In this document: positions 47,641 to 58,605 of the stretch, one piece after another
Numbering within the stretch: position 1 is the first letter of the stretch
Layout of the letters: each line of letters begins with the position of its first letter
NCBI GenBank assembly: GCA_021234155.1
Contig: JAJEKV010000001.1
Location: forward strand, 122,001-186,000
Length of the DNA stretch: 64,000 nucleotides
Direction: 5' to 3'
From: Isoetes taiwanensis
Taxonomy: Eukaryota; Streptophyta; Lycopodiopsida; Isoetales; Isoetaceae
The notes under the pieces: model-generated
Database searches by the model: none
Told to the model about the DNA's origin: nothing
Seen by the model: the letters and a program-made list of their open reading frames with translations, nothing else
Translations under genes and position numbers: made by a program

Positions 47641-49674
47641 AAACTGTAATTTTACAAACAAGTCAAAGGGACTATCTACCCCCTCGTAGGAACAACCGCT
47701 TGTATATTCATCTAAGCCTTCTACAATTAATGCCTCCATTAGATGATCCCTCCGCGACTTGGCATAGGCATCGCTGAAACAACTGGGTGTCATCCGCATG
47801 GTGCACAAGTATTAGAGGACTATACCAACAAATAACTAATAGGAAAATAACATGTTCTACTTACAAAAATGGAGCTTGGGTGGCTGTGCATCAACCACGG
47901 CATCTATGAATTTGTGCATGTAAGCCACAATGTACATGCAAGGGTTCTTTGGTACTAGTTTCGCATTTTAGGACGTAACACGGGAGCATCAAAGTTCTTC
48001 CTACCATGGCTTAAAATTTGTTGGATCCGAGCATCATGTTATTGATCACAAGCTTATGAAACCTCGCAAAATTGCAATGTGAGAATAAATCAAGCATAAG
48101 AAATTGCAATATGAGAATAATCAAATCATAAAAACAAAACAGAAACTCATACTTACGGACCACTTTAGCATGGGTACATAGCCTTTGGACAGGAGAGAGG
48201 ATCTGTATACTTGGGCTAGCTATAGATGGAAAAGAGCTTTTCATTGGACCAGCAAAGCACAAGTATTGCCAATGCCACATTTGGGCCTTGCGGATTGGAA
48301 CAAATATGTATTGGCATCTTGCAATCAAAATGCCATCCAGCCCTTCCTTTATGTTAGTGTTCGTTGCATCTGCCCCGTTCTTGAGGGAATTCACAAAATT
48401 TGAAGGTGTCCGGTCGAACCGTAAAAACTTGTGTTTCCAATCGGATGGAAGATCGCTACAAAGGTACACGCACACAAATCCAGATTACATATTAATACAT
48501 AAGATGAGTGACTTAGGGAATGAAATAACATAAATATGTTGAAATGCTAGCCTACCTCCCATAGACATCTACCATCTTAGAGGTCAAGTCCAGACTTCCA
48601 GCCAGAACTCGCCAACATCACTTTGAAAGATAGAGGGTGCGGGCTTAGGAGGACAAATCCCTATAAGGAGGAATGGAACCAACCTTTTCGGTCCGGTTCA
48701 CTAAACTGTACAAGGAAACAACAAAGATTAGCAAAAGAATATATCTATTGTAATCAATTGTATATTACTCACCTTGTAAATTCATCACTGTTTCAAAGAT
48801 CTTCTCGAGGATTCTTTGCACCTTATTTGTTATCACATCAATATTTGCTTGTAGATCCTCTTCCTCTTCCGGTTCACTTCGGAAGGATCGGGGATCAGCT
48901 TCCTTCCGCGGCTGGATGCGTGTCCTATGTACAAAAAAATGTGGTTAATTACCATAAATCTGAGATGTTTAACAAAATTAGTTCATCTTGGACATACCTC
49001 TTTCTAGGTGGTGGTGGCACTTTTTTGCCTCGAGATTTTCTTTTAGAGGACATTTTTTGTTCTTTGGAGATTTTGCCTGTTTTTTTTTCCTTTTGGAGTG
49101 CCATCACCAAAGATTCTTTTGCCTCCTCTTTGGAGTGGACTCAACTACCAACTCGGCTTCCTCTTCCCCGTATCTCACGGGTTAAAATCTGGATCACGTG
49201 TCCTTTGTAGCTTTTTAATCAAACAGTCCGGCTCGACCCGCAGATGATGCCGATGACGAAATTTAATCTTTCTTAGCTTCTCCAATTACTAATTTAGCAC
49301 TTGGTGATGAAAGATTTTCTGAAGCGCCATCATTGAAGGCTCCTGCACTGCACACTGCTTTAGCTTTCTCAAGCCCATCCTCTCAATTTCCTCAACTTCA
49401 CTTTGCCATGTTCGAAAGGTGCAATCATTGCATTGTTCTATTACAGCAATCAAAAATGTCATTGGTGATCCGAGCTGGAAGGTAGAGGGTCTACTGATTG
49501 ATTACGCTTATTATGCTCAGTAAAATCTGTAAAGAGAGTCGATGCAGATGGCTCAAGAACATCAGCCATTAAAGCTGCTTCTGGGATAGGAACAGCCTCA
49601 TCTGCAAACAAACAAATGATCTAAATTTCAATAGACATAAAAGAACATGAAAAAATGTAACTAATGAGAAATAT
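47641..49674 (-). other. Upstream part of the element B minus-strand gene, fragmentary
   Basis: The minus strand has exon-like pieces: 47599-47808 (SRRDHLMEALIVEGLDEYTS), 48011-48475 (DWKHKFLRFDRTPSNFVNSL and NIKEGLDGILIARCQYIFV), and a basic, Pro-ended piece near 49.0-49.2 kb (EAKK, PPPPRKR) before GTATGT. They look like successive exons feeding the FCP1-like domain. I recognise no named domain in them. Confidence 0.4.
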
Positions 49675-50110
49675 ATGGTACATCCTCGCCAAGCATGTAC
49701 ATTTCATGTACATAGAATGTACCAAATGTAAGTAACTACATTTAACTATAGCCAAATGTACATGTACATGTTCCTCAATGTACATAAAGGTACATCAATG
49801 TACCCAGATGTACACTGATGTACCCAGGTATCCAGTTAGGGAATGTAGATCTATGCCAAAAAAAAAGCACATATATGTAAAAAATGCACATACTTATGAA
49901 TCCATCTACAGATGCACTCTAAAGATAAATGCATGTACATCTATTTGCAGATGTAGACTCCATTAGAGACATGTACAACTGATACAACCGCAGTCCAAGC
50001 TCAAAAATAAAAGCATCAATAAACAAGCAAATATATGCCTATGTACCTCTGCTTACAGATGTACACTAAAAGTTATACATGTACAAGGAATAGCAATGCA
50101 CTAAAAGCCA
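49675..50110. repeat. ATGTACAT palindrome cluster 3
   Basis: The cluster runs from ATGTACATTTCATGTACATA through CATGTACATGTTCC and repeated GATGTACACTGATGTACCCA to scattered GTACA words. It lies 2.3-2.7 kb from the right end at 52410, the same depth as the 8777-9240 dyad cluster in element A. Confidence 0.8.
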
Positions 50111-50353
50111 TACATGTAGAACTATGCAGATTACAATAACAAATATGAATGAAGAGAAATATAAGTTTAAATTAGTTGAGAGCAATGCATACCTTTCCAA
50201 AGCAGGGAAACCGAGCTGAATTGAATGCCCTCATCCCGGATGCAACCTTTTATGCAATTCGCCTTTCATGGACTGGATAACACAAGCGAAGAGGCAATAA
50301 GCATCTCTCGCATGGAGCTAGCAACAACAAACCCGTTTTGCCAAAGCCTTGGC

Positions 50354-50686
50354 CTACAAATACATGAACTGAATGTGATGAACTGCTCTATAGAAGTAGC
50401 TCCCTCTGAGGTAGGGCCTCGGGTGCGTAACAATAGGTCCTGCTCTCCCCATGAAATCCAAAATCTGTGAATGCCTTTCCTGAACCAATTCAATGCAATT
50501 AAGTTTTTCCTTTGCTTGTTCAATTGAGATTTCATGCCTTTCAATGTCTTTAGTTGCTTCCTGCAAACCAATTTCTAGCTTAGAAGAGTGTTGTTCTTTA
50601 TCATGTCTACTCATAACCAAGTCTTCCAACTTGTACTTCAACACCAACATAACAAAGCATTTCCAAAGCCAGGGATCCTGGGACAA
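50354..50686 (-). CDS. Coiled-coil open frame, element B
   Basis: The frame reads KLEIGLQEATKDIERHEISI and EQAKEKLNCIELVQERHSQI, with heptad-like spacing, so a coiled coil is likely. A neighbouring minus-strand frame (50857-51078) reads DWMDVARTAKDLAKTLGS. Both could be early exons of the minus-strand gene that ends with the FCP1-like domain. No family recognised. Confidence 0.4.
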   Translation of the reverse strand: MSQDPWLWKCFVMLVLKYKLEDLVMSRHDKEQHSSKLEIGLQEATKDIERHEISIEQAKEKLNCIELVQERHSQILDFMGRAGPIVTHPRPYLRGSYFYRAVHHIQFMYL

Positions 50687-51630
50687 TTTGTCAAATTCTG
50701 TTTTGTCTCATCTATTTTCCCGCGGTCTGCCGGCAGATCTTCGGATAGCATATCCTTTCTACCCTCAATCCGGTGATGACCTTCAATGCATCCCTCCTTT
50801 TTTCTTCCAAAGCTTCTACTTCATTCAATAGGTTAGTTTTCTCCTCCAACCCATGCTTAAGTAATCTGCTTTATTGTGTCAACATCTGATCTAGAATAAG
50901 CCCGGGCTCTAATATTCTCACAAATAATGATGTCCCGCTTTGATAGTTGAGGATTTACCCGTTGTAGGGTCCTCTGTAACGCCCTCGAACCGAGGGTTTT
51001 GGCAAGATCTTTGGCGGTCCTAGCCACGTCCATCCAATCAACAAGCCGTCCCTTCAAGTGAAGAGCAAATGCTCGCAAAATAGGTTGAAATATAATGGTT
51101 TGTAACCCTGCTTCTTGCCATAAACCAATTCATAATATTTAAAAAATCATCTTTCCATGCTCTGGATTCTCCCTTCCTTGAATCCTCGTGCATTTTTTGA
51201 GCTTCACCCCATACCTCGCTCATAACCATCTCTAGGTTGGGTATGTGGGCCTCTCTGCATGTTTCTCACGGGAGGTCTTTGGCTTGGATCACCTCGGAAC
51301 CCAAACGTAAACTCCTTGGAGGTAAAATTCCACTGCGGAAGCACTGCATCTTGTTTGGCTGTGGTGATGAGCAAGCACTCATCCGGGGCGTTTTGGGGCC
51401 ATAGCTAGATGAAGAATTCGTGATCGGAATCCAAGCAGAGAAGGCGTGGATAGTGAACGAGAGGCAAACCAAGAAAGAATTTGGGAAAGAATTTCAAAAT
51501 CCGATAATTATTGGGGTTCGAGTAGTGGATAGCCATTAATCATGGCGGTTACTAGCTGGTCATGATGACATTATTCCAAAAATGTGCATTCGGTACATAT
51601 GTATATGTACAAAAAGGGCTACATTTATAG

Positions 51631-51694
51631 ACACCCTTTCATGCTTTTACCCCCCTTCCAAACTGGAAAGGGGCGACCCCCTTCCATTCCCCAA
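51631..51694 (-). repeat. Element B inner right inverted repeat
   Basis: Reverse complement reads TTGGGGAATGGAAGGGGG, GCCCCTTTCCAGTTTGGAAG and GTAAAAGCATGAAAGGGTGT, pairing with 42308-42413 without the extra GC-rich insert. Confidence 0.88.
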
Positions 51695-51701
51695 CAGAAT
51701 G

Positions 51702-52345
51702 GAAGTTGGGAGCTGGGTTCTTGTTTCACAGAAAGGCTTCGATTTCTCGTGGAGGTTCTTGTTTCGCAAGATAAAGGCTTTGATTTCTGCAGATAAAGGC
51801 TTCTTGTGGAGCTGGGTTCTGGTTTTGGTTTCGGATTTCGATTTCGGTGGAGCTAGGTTTAAGCAGAGCATTGGGCGGATTAATTACCGGATTTCGATTT
51901 GGCGGTGGAGCCGGTTCTTGTTTGTGCAGATAAATGCTTCGATTTCTGGTGGGAAAGGCTTGAGACTCCGCCCAAGTTGAAAAACAGGGGATTTTGAAGC
52001 TGCAAATGACTAAATCTGTATGATTCTTGGACTTTCTAATGGTTTCGCCGGATAAAGCAGTAGCAGAGTGCAGGATTCTTGGACTAAGTAATGAGCGCCA
52101 TGATTAAGGCGCACTCCTCCTTCGGTTCAATGTCCGATATTCCCCATTCTTGGCGAAACCGAAGTTCGTGATCATGGCCGGATTCTTAAGGATTAAGCAA
52201 AGAATGAAAGCGAGAGCGAGCAGAGCACCGGATTAAAAGAGCGGTGAGCCGATTTCTTCTTACCAGTTTCTTGTTTCTTATTACCGGATGAGCAGATTGC
52301 CGGTTTCTTGTTACCGAATGAGCGGAAAGCTCGTCCCAACTTCCA
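51702..52345. repeat. Inverted-ended segment at the element B right side
   Basis: AATGGAAGTTGGGAGCT at 51699-51715 is mirrored by AGCTCGTCCCAACTTCCATT at 52328-52347. The inside is rich in TTCTTGTTTC and GATTTCG repeats. It may be a short non-autonomous relative inserted at the end of B, or an expansion of B's own terminus. Confidence 0.55.
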
Positions 52346-52410
52346 TTCCGCGATGGAATGGAGGACACGTGGCACAATGAAAATCAATTCCAGCGACCAA
52401 CTTCCATTTT

Positions 52411-52968
52411 GTAATGTAAAGGGTACAACAAAGTGAAGATGTGTCCTCTTCCTTCCTTCCTTCCTTCTTAAATAATAGAAAAACACCTTCTGATAGGATG
52501 ATGACTGCTGCATGCCCAAAAAAAAAATTGTTATAGGCAAATGACAATAGGAATAGACCTGTTCAAAATGCATGATTTTCTTACAATGAGTAGCACCAAG
52601 TAAAAAGCTAAAGCTACAAACTATTAAAAATCCATTTTCTATTGTAATGTTTAGATCCCACATGTTCTCATTATCACCACTAACCTTATCCTGAGCTTGG
52701 AATTAAAAATCCAAGGATATACTTTTCAGCTTAAAGAATACAATGCAATATAATTTATTATATTATCCACCAGAAATCTAAAGATTCAAATTTCCCAGTT
52801 CCACCAACTTTTATCCAGCTGACATCTTTACAATACATAAATGTATTAGGCTGAAATGAGGTTGTTGCAAATATGGTATGTTCTGCTCCCTCATGTAATA
52901 TGAAGGATACAACAAAGTGAAGAGGGTCCTCTTAAATAATAGAAAAGCACCTTCTGATAGCCAGTTCC
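52411..52968. repeat. 490-bp repeat copies resumed after element B
   Basis: The interrupted copy continues to 52692, and a second partial copy starts with GAGCTTGG at 52693 and ends near 52968. One local change is a TTCC expansion at about 52449-52468 where other copies have none. Confidence 0.88.
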
Positions 52969-53375
52969 AAGATGAGGCACCCGATGGTGTGTTCTATCTG
53001 GTGTTTTGCAGATGACCTTTCAAAAATCCTATCTTTTGAAATCACTCCGTCAGCAAGAAGAACACTGAAGAATTGTCTTAAAACAAAACTATAATCTTTA
53101 ATTTCAGGAAGAGCCCAATGGAGGAGCCGAATGCAGTATTATACTCACCTTTCCAAGATCGGATTAGCTGAGATGCCCGATTCTGAGGCCAAAACTGAGG
53201 CGCCAAAATGCAAAGAGGAGAATGGTAGAACAAAAATTTCGTAGCGAAGCATCCCATCGAAAATCCCTTCAGACTAAATTTTTTCATTCAATGCTGGCCT
53301 ACGGGTTCAAATTCTATGCATTCAATTCTGGCAAATAAAATCTGAGGGAGACTGGAAGGGGAAGCGCAAACTGAT

Positions 53376-53411
53376 GGGAACGCCGCATGCGGTGTAACAT
53401 GCGGCGTTCCC
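53376..53411. other. Perfect 14-bp-stem GC hairpin
   Basis: GGGAACGCCGCATG and CATGCGGCGTTCCC are separated by 8 bases (CGGTGTAA). It stands in otherwise AT-rich sequence with no gene beside it. Confidence 0.9.
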
Positions 53412-53757
53412 TGGCACGCACCCCAACACCCTCACAAAATAAAAAAGAAGATTTTTGTTACATGGTTATATATGAAGCTTGATGGATTATTGAGAATCAT
53501 TTTGTAATGTGGAATGCCAAGCCTCTACCTGACAAAAAGCAACAAAAATGCATCAAAAGAAAAAACAAAAAAGCTAATCAAATTCAAATTTGGCACTAGA
53601 ATTGTGCATGATCAGTAGAGAAGACAAGTGAGGCAGAGGATTTGCTTAAAACTGTTTCGAAGAAAAGAATTGAAGCTAAGAAGCAATGATATGCAGGACA
53701 AGCTTCATAACATTGGTTAGAACACTGAAGGCAGAAAAATGCTAAGTAAGGTTAAGA

Positions 53758-53872
53758 AAAGGAAGGAAAGAAAAAGGAAGGAAGGAGGGAGGGAGGGAGG
53801 GAGGGAGGGAGGGAGGGAGGGAGGGAGGGAGGGGGGAGGAGGGAGGGAGGGAAGGAAGGAAGGAAGGAAATT
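53758..53872. repeat. GGGA/GGAA microsatellite
   Basis: GGAAGGAAAG units pass into about 15 GGGA repeats, interrupted by GGGGGGAGG, then GGAA repeats. Confidence 0.95.
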
Positions 53873-53879
53873 TTAATGT

Positions 53880-55226
53880 CCACAACCCAATCGGGTTATG
53901 GGACCTAATACGTAAGATAAGGCAAAAGCCCAGATCGAAACTTCGGGGACCAAGCCCCGTGACTAAAACCAAAAGGCCGGGCCAAAATCAAACGTGGGGA
54001 CTAGCCCCAAAGACACGAGAACTTCGGGGACTATGCCCCGTGTGGCAAATCACAATGCTCGAATAAAACAAAAGGGCATAAGCCCAAGTAGAGCTTCAGT
54101 CAAATCAACTACAGGCGTCGCCACGGAGTGTAAGCTTGCTTCTTCAAACCCACAATCGTGGGGTTCAGGGCTAACGGGTGCTCGTGGCTCCTGCACGTAT
54201 CTCGAAAATGGGGCGCTTAATTCTGTAGGAGAGGCAGGGTGTAGCAACTCTTGCGCTTCTTGCTACCGAGTCGAATCCGCCATCGTATGCAAAATCTCTA
54301 AAAGCTGGACCCAGCTTCCCAAAGGCAACTGAGCCGATGTTCCTATGAGTGTGACTGCCGATTGGATCGTGCGGATCCCGACCAACAAATCTGGAGGCAG
54401 ACAATGGATCCGAGCATCAGACCTGGTCAAGGCTACAGCCAAAGATGCATCCGAAAGCGTATTGTGCGCCTGGATGTGCCGATTATATAGGCGTTGGGGC
54501 CCAAATGATGGGGCTGCCTGAAGATATGGCGCAAACGCGGGGTCATAGGGCCTATTCAAGACCGGCTCAGGTAGCCTAATGAGGTTCTTTTCTTTACGGG
54601 TCTCCCTGGCCATGCGCTTGATCTTACAAGCCATTCTAATGACAAGGTGGTGAGGGATAAGGCAGATGCAAGGGGACCAGTGCAAATCGAACCTAGAGGT
54701 GACCTTGGATGCAAAGGCGAATCTGAAAGGCAAAACAAGGGACAACACAAAGAAAAATCAGCCTAAGGGTTACAAGAAGATGAGCAAGCAGATAACAAGT
54801 GGAGATCCAAGCTTCTTAAGAAAAAAATCACCGGAGCAAAAAGAAGATGGGCGAGCAGAACTGCTTATAAAACAAAAGGGAGCGCCAAGCTTCAAGAAAT
54901 CAAAACTGTAGGATATGAGCCACAAAACAGAAGTACCTCCAAGAGCAAAGACAAAGAAAGCAGAGCCAATAGTTGGGCAAGGGATGAATCAGAGCAAAGA
55001 AAAACACAATCCCAAACTTGGTCTGAAGCCCAGCCGGAATCAAGGTAGGTTGTGAATGACAAAGGGGGCCAGAGGCGGGCTGAATCGATGCCTGGCAAAC
55101 AGTGATGCTGGTTCCTATAGAAATTGAGCTATTGGGCAAGGGCAAAACCAAATCCAAACCGATCTGGGGTCTGCGTGACTGAAAGGGCCGAAGCAAGGCT
55201 AAGCACATACTGTTGAATCTCACCAC
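53880..55226 (-). mobile_element. Possible retroelement remnant with GGGGAC-x-GCCCC words
   Basis: CGGGGACCAAGCCCCG (53944), GGGGACTAGCCCC (53997) and CGGGGACTATGCCCCG (54026) are near-palindromic words within 100 bp. The minus-strand 54263-54748 frame (161 codons) reads RLYNRHIQAHNTLSDASLAV and then GTSAQLPLGSWVQLLEILHT. The region is more GC-rich than its neighbours. This resembles tail and gag-like sequence of plant retroelements but no domain is certain. Confidence 0.3.
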
Positions 55227-56277
55227 AACAAGATTTTGAAAAAGCTTACAGGAAGGTTGTGTAGGTATAAGGTTAGCAACCTTTCAAAGAAATTGCCCCA
55301 ACACTATGCCTTAACAGTAAGTAAGTCAGTTTGTTCAAGCTGGAGACTCTAAAAAGTACTTGTAGAACATTCTTGGCATGCGACTACTGGTTCCCCTGTC
55401 AGACCAAATAATAAATCTGATATATCAATAGTTACAAAAGTTTCAAGCATTTGAAATGCTGGTAGAAAGCATAAGCCATATAGCAACCATTATGGGCAAG
55501 GTTTGACTTCATACAAGCTCCCAACAATTTGTCATACAATACATTTAGATCGCATGTGGCGATAGAAAAGAAACGTAATGAATAGGAGGCTGAAATTATG
55601 TTAAAGTTGAGTCAGTATTATAAGGTGGAATTGGTCCACCTATTGCGGAGCAGCGCCGCTTTCGTTGTTGCTTTTGCGTCACTTCCCCTATTCTTTCTTG
55701 AGCACCCATTCCGCTTCTGCCCTCTCTGGTTATGGCGATGGTCTGCCCTTTGGTTATTGCGATGGTCTTCCCTTTTGCCCTCTCTGGTTATGAACAAGGT
55801 TTAAAATGAAACGCACTTATTTAAGAAGTGCGTTTGAAAGATTCCCTTATAAAAATTGAAAACTTGAAAAAAACAGACAAATTAGGGAGCAAAATAGATT
55901 GTTGAGCACTTATCGTTCGGAAGACCCCAAAAAAGTAACATTTTTGAAACTTTTTTATTTTAAGAAGAGGAAAAAAAAATGCTTGTTTTAAGGAGAGAAA
56001 CATTAGTTTTGAAAACTCAATAAGTACTTAATGTTAAAAATAGAAGAAAATATAGTTTGTATTTTTGCACGCTTAATGTAAGTACTACTAAAATCAAACA
56101 TATAAAAGACAAAGAGTGTGAAATCATGTAGCAAGAAAGAGTTGTTCTAATTAAGCATTGTTGAAGACACAAAGCTTTCAGTTCAAAATTTTCATAAATA
56201 TATATTATAATTCTTAGCACATAGTTTACAATGAAACTAGAGGCACTCACACAAACAAATGATTATAATAATATATT
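55227..56277. other. Gap, left flank of element C, with one hairpin
   Basis: No gene recognised. At 55809-55835 AAACGCACTT and AAGTGCGTTT form a 10-bp-stem hairpin with a 7-base loop. Element C's left end probably lies in this stretch, but I could not identify an inverted repeat for it because the other end is beyond the window. Confidence 0.5.
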
Positions 56278-57480
56278 TCAATCTGTCTGGACGGGAGGTG
56301 CTCTTTCTTCCCAGTCCACAGGACTCTCGTACCCCTTAGGATCTGTCTCTTGCGAGGCCACAACAAAAAGAGACTCCTTCTGATTCCAATCCAACCCCAT
56401 TACATGGTTTCTTCGCACAGTGCCGCATGTTCCAAGACTCCTCATCTTTTCTCCCCGTAAGTGGAGGCCGGATTTCAGATAAGTGCCTTTAACATCGCCA
56501 AAGACCGCTTCTTTGCTCCTGCTTTTCGTTTTCATCGTGAAAGGATTCACAAGAGCTTATCCCGGTCCCGATGAAACTTATTTTATGTGGGTCTATGTCG
56601 ACGGAGACAACATTGCGCCCCTGCTTAAGGGCGCAAACCGGTGGTGTCCGATCCGTAAAATGCATCCAAGATCCAAATACCCGCGAAAAACCATCAGATA
56701 AATTATTAATAAGCCTCTGCGGGGCCTCGATAATGGGACACCACAAATTGTCATTGTGGGTCTCTTAACTTTTTGCGTAACAAAATGGAACTGAAAAGCA
56801 TTGCAGGAAGGAGTCTTTTCATTCTGCGTATTGAAATGAACCATAGTTTTTTTGGCGTCCGCGCTGTAAAAATCTATATGGAAATGCTCAAAACAGCTCA
56901 CTAAGCGCGGACCACCACCATGTCCCTTGACGTTTGTTTTTAGCCTGCCAAACAATACAGCAATTAAAAATTAATAGAAAGAAAACAATGAAAATAAGTT
57001 AGTCCAGTGGTGTGGCAGTATAAATTTATACCACGGTTGCCTTGCTGTATAAATTTAAACCACGGTACCATGCCGTATAAATTTATACAAAGGTTGCCTT
57101 GTTGTATAAATTTATACCACGGTTGCTCCAGCCGTATAAATTTATACCGTGGAGTTACATTAAAAATAAAAGCGTTGAATATAAAGCTTACCAAACGCAG
57201 TTTTCGAAGCCGGCGTTACAGACCGCTCCCATAGGTTTAAGCACCGACATAGTCTGCAAGTCGGAATGAAAAATGATAACCCTCCAGTTTGCAGATGTCG
57301 TGACTTCCTTTAGGCCGTCCAAAAAATCACGGACTTGCACGTGCGTGAAAGCCTCCTTGTCAAAAGCGCTATCTTTAATTTTAAAACCATATGGAATACC
57401 TGCAATGCACAATGTAAAATTTTGCTTGTCCAAAAGAGTCCCCAGCCTCGTGCAATCACCTTGAACAACCCCAGCATGCA
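56278..57480 (-). pseudogene. Beta-class N4/N6 DNA methyltransferase-like domain, element C
   Basis: Reading the minus strand, the upstream exon (to 57192) gives GDCTRLGTLLDKQNFTLCIA followed by GIPYGFKIKDSAFDKEAFTH. That is the motif IV region, with IPYG where active enzymes have (D/N/S)PPY. Then come ANWRVIIFHSDLQTMSVLKP and FENCVW at a GTAAGC donor. The intron (56945-57191) holds five palindromes. The next exon gives LKTNVKGHGGGPRLVSCFEH, then CPIIEAPQRLINNLSDGF. After a one-base shift DAFYGSDTTGL appears, the AdoMet motif I (D-x-F-x-GS-x-TT), and after another ALKQGRNVVSVDIDPHK. The order IV then I is the beta-class (PF01555-type) order. Shifts suggest decay, or sequence error. Confidence 0.75.
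57010..57150. repeat. Palindrome array in the methyltransferase intron
   Basis: Five copies of GTATAAATTTATAC-type sequence at about 28-bp steps, separated by CACGGTTGCCTTGC-like linkers, all inside the intron 56945-57191. Some copies lack the outer G/C pair. Confidence 0.92.
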
Positions 57481-57720
57481 AATCCCACCAAAAGTTGTAA
57501 ATCTCTCATAGCTAGTGTCAAAACTGCTAGTGCCGACTTCTTTTTCCTGTTCAATGGCCTTCAGTCTCTGCCTCTCCTCTTTGGCCCTACGAACCAGGTC
57601 TAAAAATCCTATTGGTAGCCCTTTCTTCTTGTTCTGTATGAAAACAGTTAGACAAAGGCACGAAGACAAAACATATTTTCTGCAAAACTTACCCAGCCAC
57701 TTTGGGTTTAAAACAAATAA
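57481..57720 (-). pseudogene. Linker exon between ParB-like and methyltransferase parts
   Basis: The minus strand reads LDLVRRAKEERQRLKAIEQE and KEVGTSSFDTSYERFTTFGG, charged and helical, and leads directly into the methyltransferase motif IV region. Confidence 0.5.
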
Positions 57721-57888
57721 GTTTCTCGATTATACTATCTGTGGTACAAGTTGGGTGTAAAAGCTTGCACTAGTCCTCTAGGTTTAGTTGCTTCATTAAC
57801 TCGGCCTGGCAGGTTCTTTTTGACTGCACAGGAAAAAATGTTGTAAGACAAAATAAGGGAAAAAAGAACACGGCATAGCAAAAGAGGC

Positions 57889-58128
57889 TTACGTCTTAGC
57901 TTCCTTGGCCATTTCGTCTAGAGTAAATTCCTTTGCCACAACTTTTTCTAAGAGTCGCACAAGAATTTCTTTGCTTTTTAGACCCTGTAGTTGCGTCCAA
58001 GGTACAATGCTCATATTTTTTTGTTTTGTTTCACCACTTTCTTTTGGTTTTTTTCCTGCGGAGCTAGCTTGTTCTTTAAGCTCACCATCCTCAAACATAC
58101 AAAAAATTCTTTCTTGAAGATCCCACAC
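57889..58128 (-). pseudogene. Element C middle exon
   Basis: The minus strand reads VWDLQERIFCMFEDGELKEQ, then SIVPWTQLQGLKSKEILVRL and LEKVVAKEFTLDEMAKEAKT, ending near a donor-like site. The last part is compatible with a small helical or helix-turn-helix unit, but I cannot assign it. It lies between the ParB-like and methyltransferase exons on the same strand. Confidence 0.5.
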
Positions 58129-58207
58129 CTGTTAATGGTCAAAGTCAAGTAGTTTAGTGTTGAATAGCGTAACAGAGTTTATTACGTGGTCTACTGCCTA
58201 ATTGCGC

Positions 58208-58520
58208 ACCGTGCCTAGGCACGGTATAAATTTATACCAAAACATGTCTCGGTATAAATTTATACCGTGACTAGGTCTCGGTATGAATTTATACTATGCC
58301 TGGTCACGGTATAAATTTATACCATGTTTAGGTCTTGGTATAAATTTATACCGTGCCTGGACACGGTATAAATTTATATCATGCCTACCGTGCCTAGGCA
58401 CGGTATAAATTTATACAGTGCCTAGTCACGGTCTAAATTTATACCGTGACCAGGCACGGTATAAATTTATACCGAGACCTAGTCACGGTATAAATTCATA
58501 CCATGACCAGGCTTCCATGG
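58208..58520. repeat. Array of the 16-bp palindrome GGTATAAATTTATACC
   Basis: About ten copies, mostly at 27-29 bp steps. Exact copies lie at 58223, 58251, 58307, 58335 and 58459, and others have one or two changes. They are joined by short linkers such as GTGCCTAGGCAC, itself a 12-bp palindrome, and GACCAGGCAC. The array falls between two exon groups of the ParB-methyltransferase gene. Confidence 0.95.
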
Positions 58521-58605
58521 TTGGTACAAATTTACACAGTTCGAGGTTAATACACAAATTAAGCCATGCTAAGCATACTACAAAAGACTAAATTAAAGCT
58601 TTTAC

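Larger units (their letters stand above)
42308..52410 (+). mobile_element. Element B: about 10.1-kb DNA transposon
   Basis: Element B lies inside a 490-bp repeat copy. The repeat stops at TGTA (42304-42307) and resumes at TGTA (52411-52414), where unbroken copies have the word once. The left end TTGGGGAATGGAAGG matches inverted sequence ending at 51694 over about 60-100 bp. The sequence between that and 52410 has a further AATGGAAGTTGG inverted pair. Measured to 52410, the positions of the internal palindrome cluster and FCP1-like domain agree with element A. It carries a plus-strand transposase candidate and a converging minus-strand FCP1-like gene, both frameshifted. Confidence 0.75.

Noticed and set aside
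48623-49210. A 195-codon plus-strand frame
   Set aside because: It lies antisense to basic, exon-like minus-strand pieces with a donor site, and its own product has no recognisable features.
54263-54748. A retroelement gag of known type
   Set aside because: The frame looks coding but carries no zinc knuckle or other identifiable motif, so only a low-confidence remnant is listed.
57007-57234. Frames with repeated YKFIQR and INLYHG
   Set aside because: They come from the TATAAATTTATA palindromes, not from a protein.
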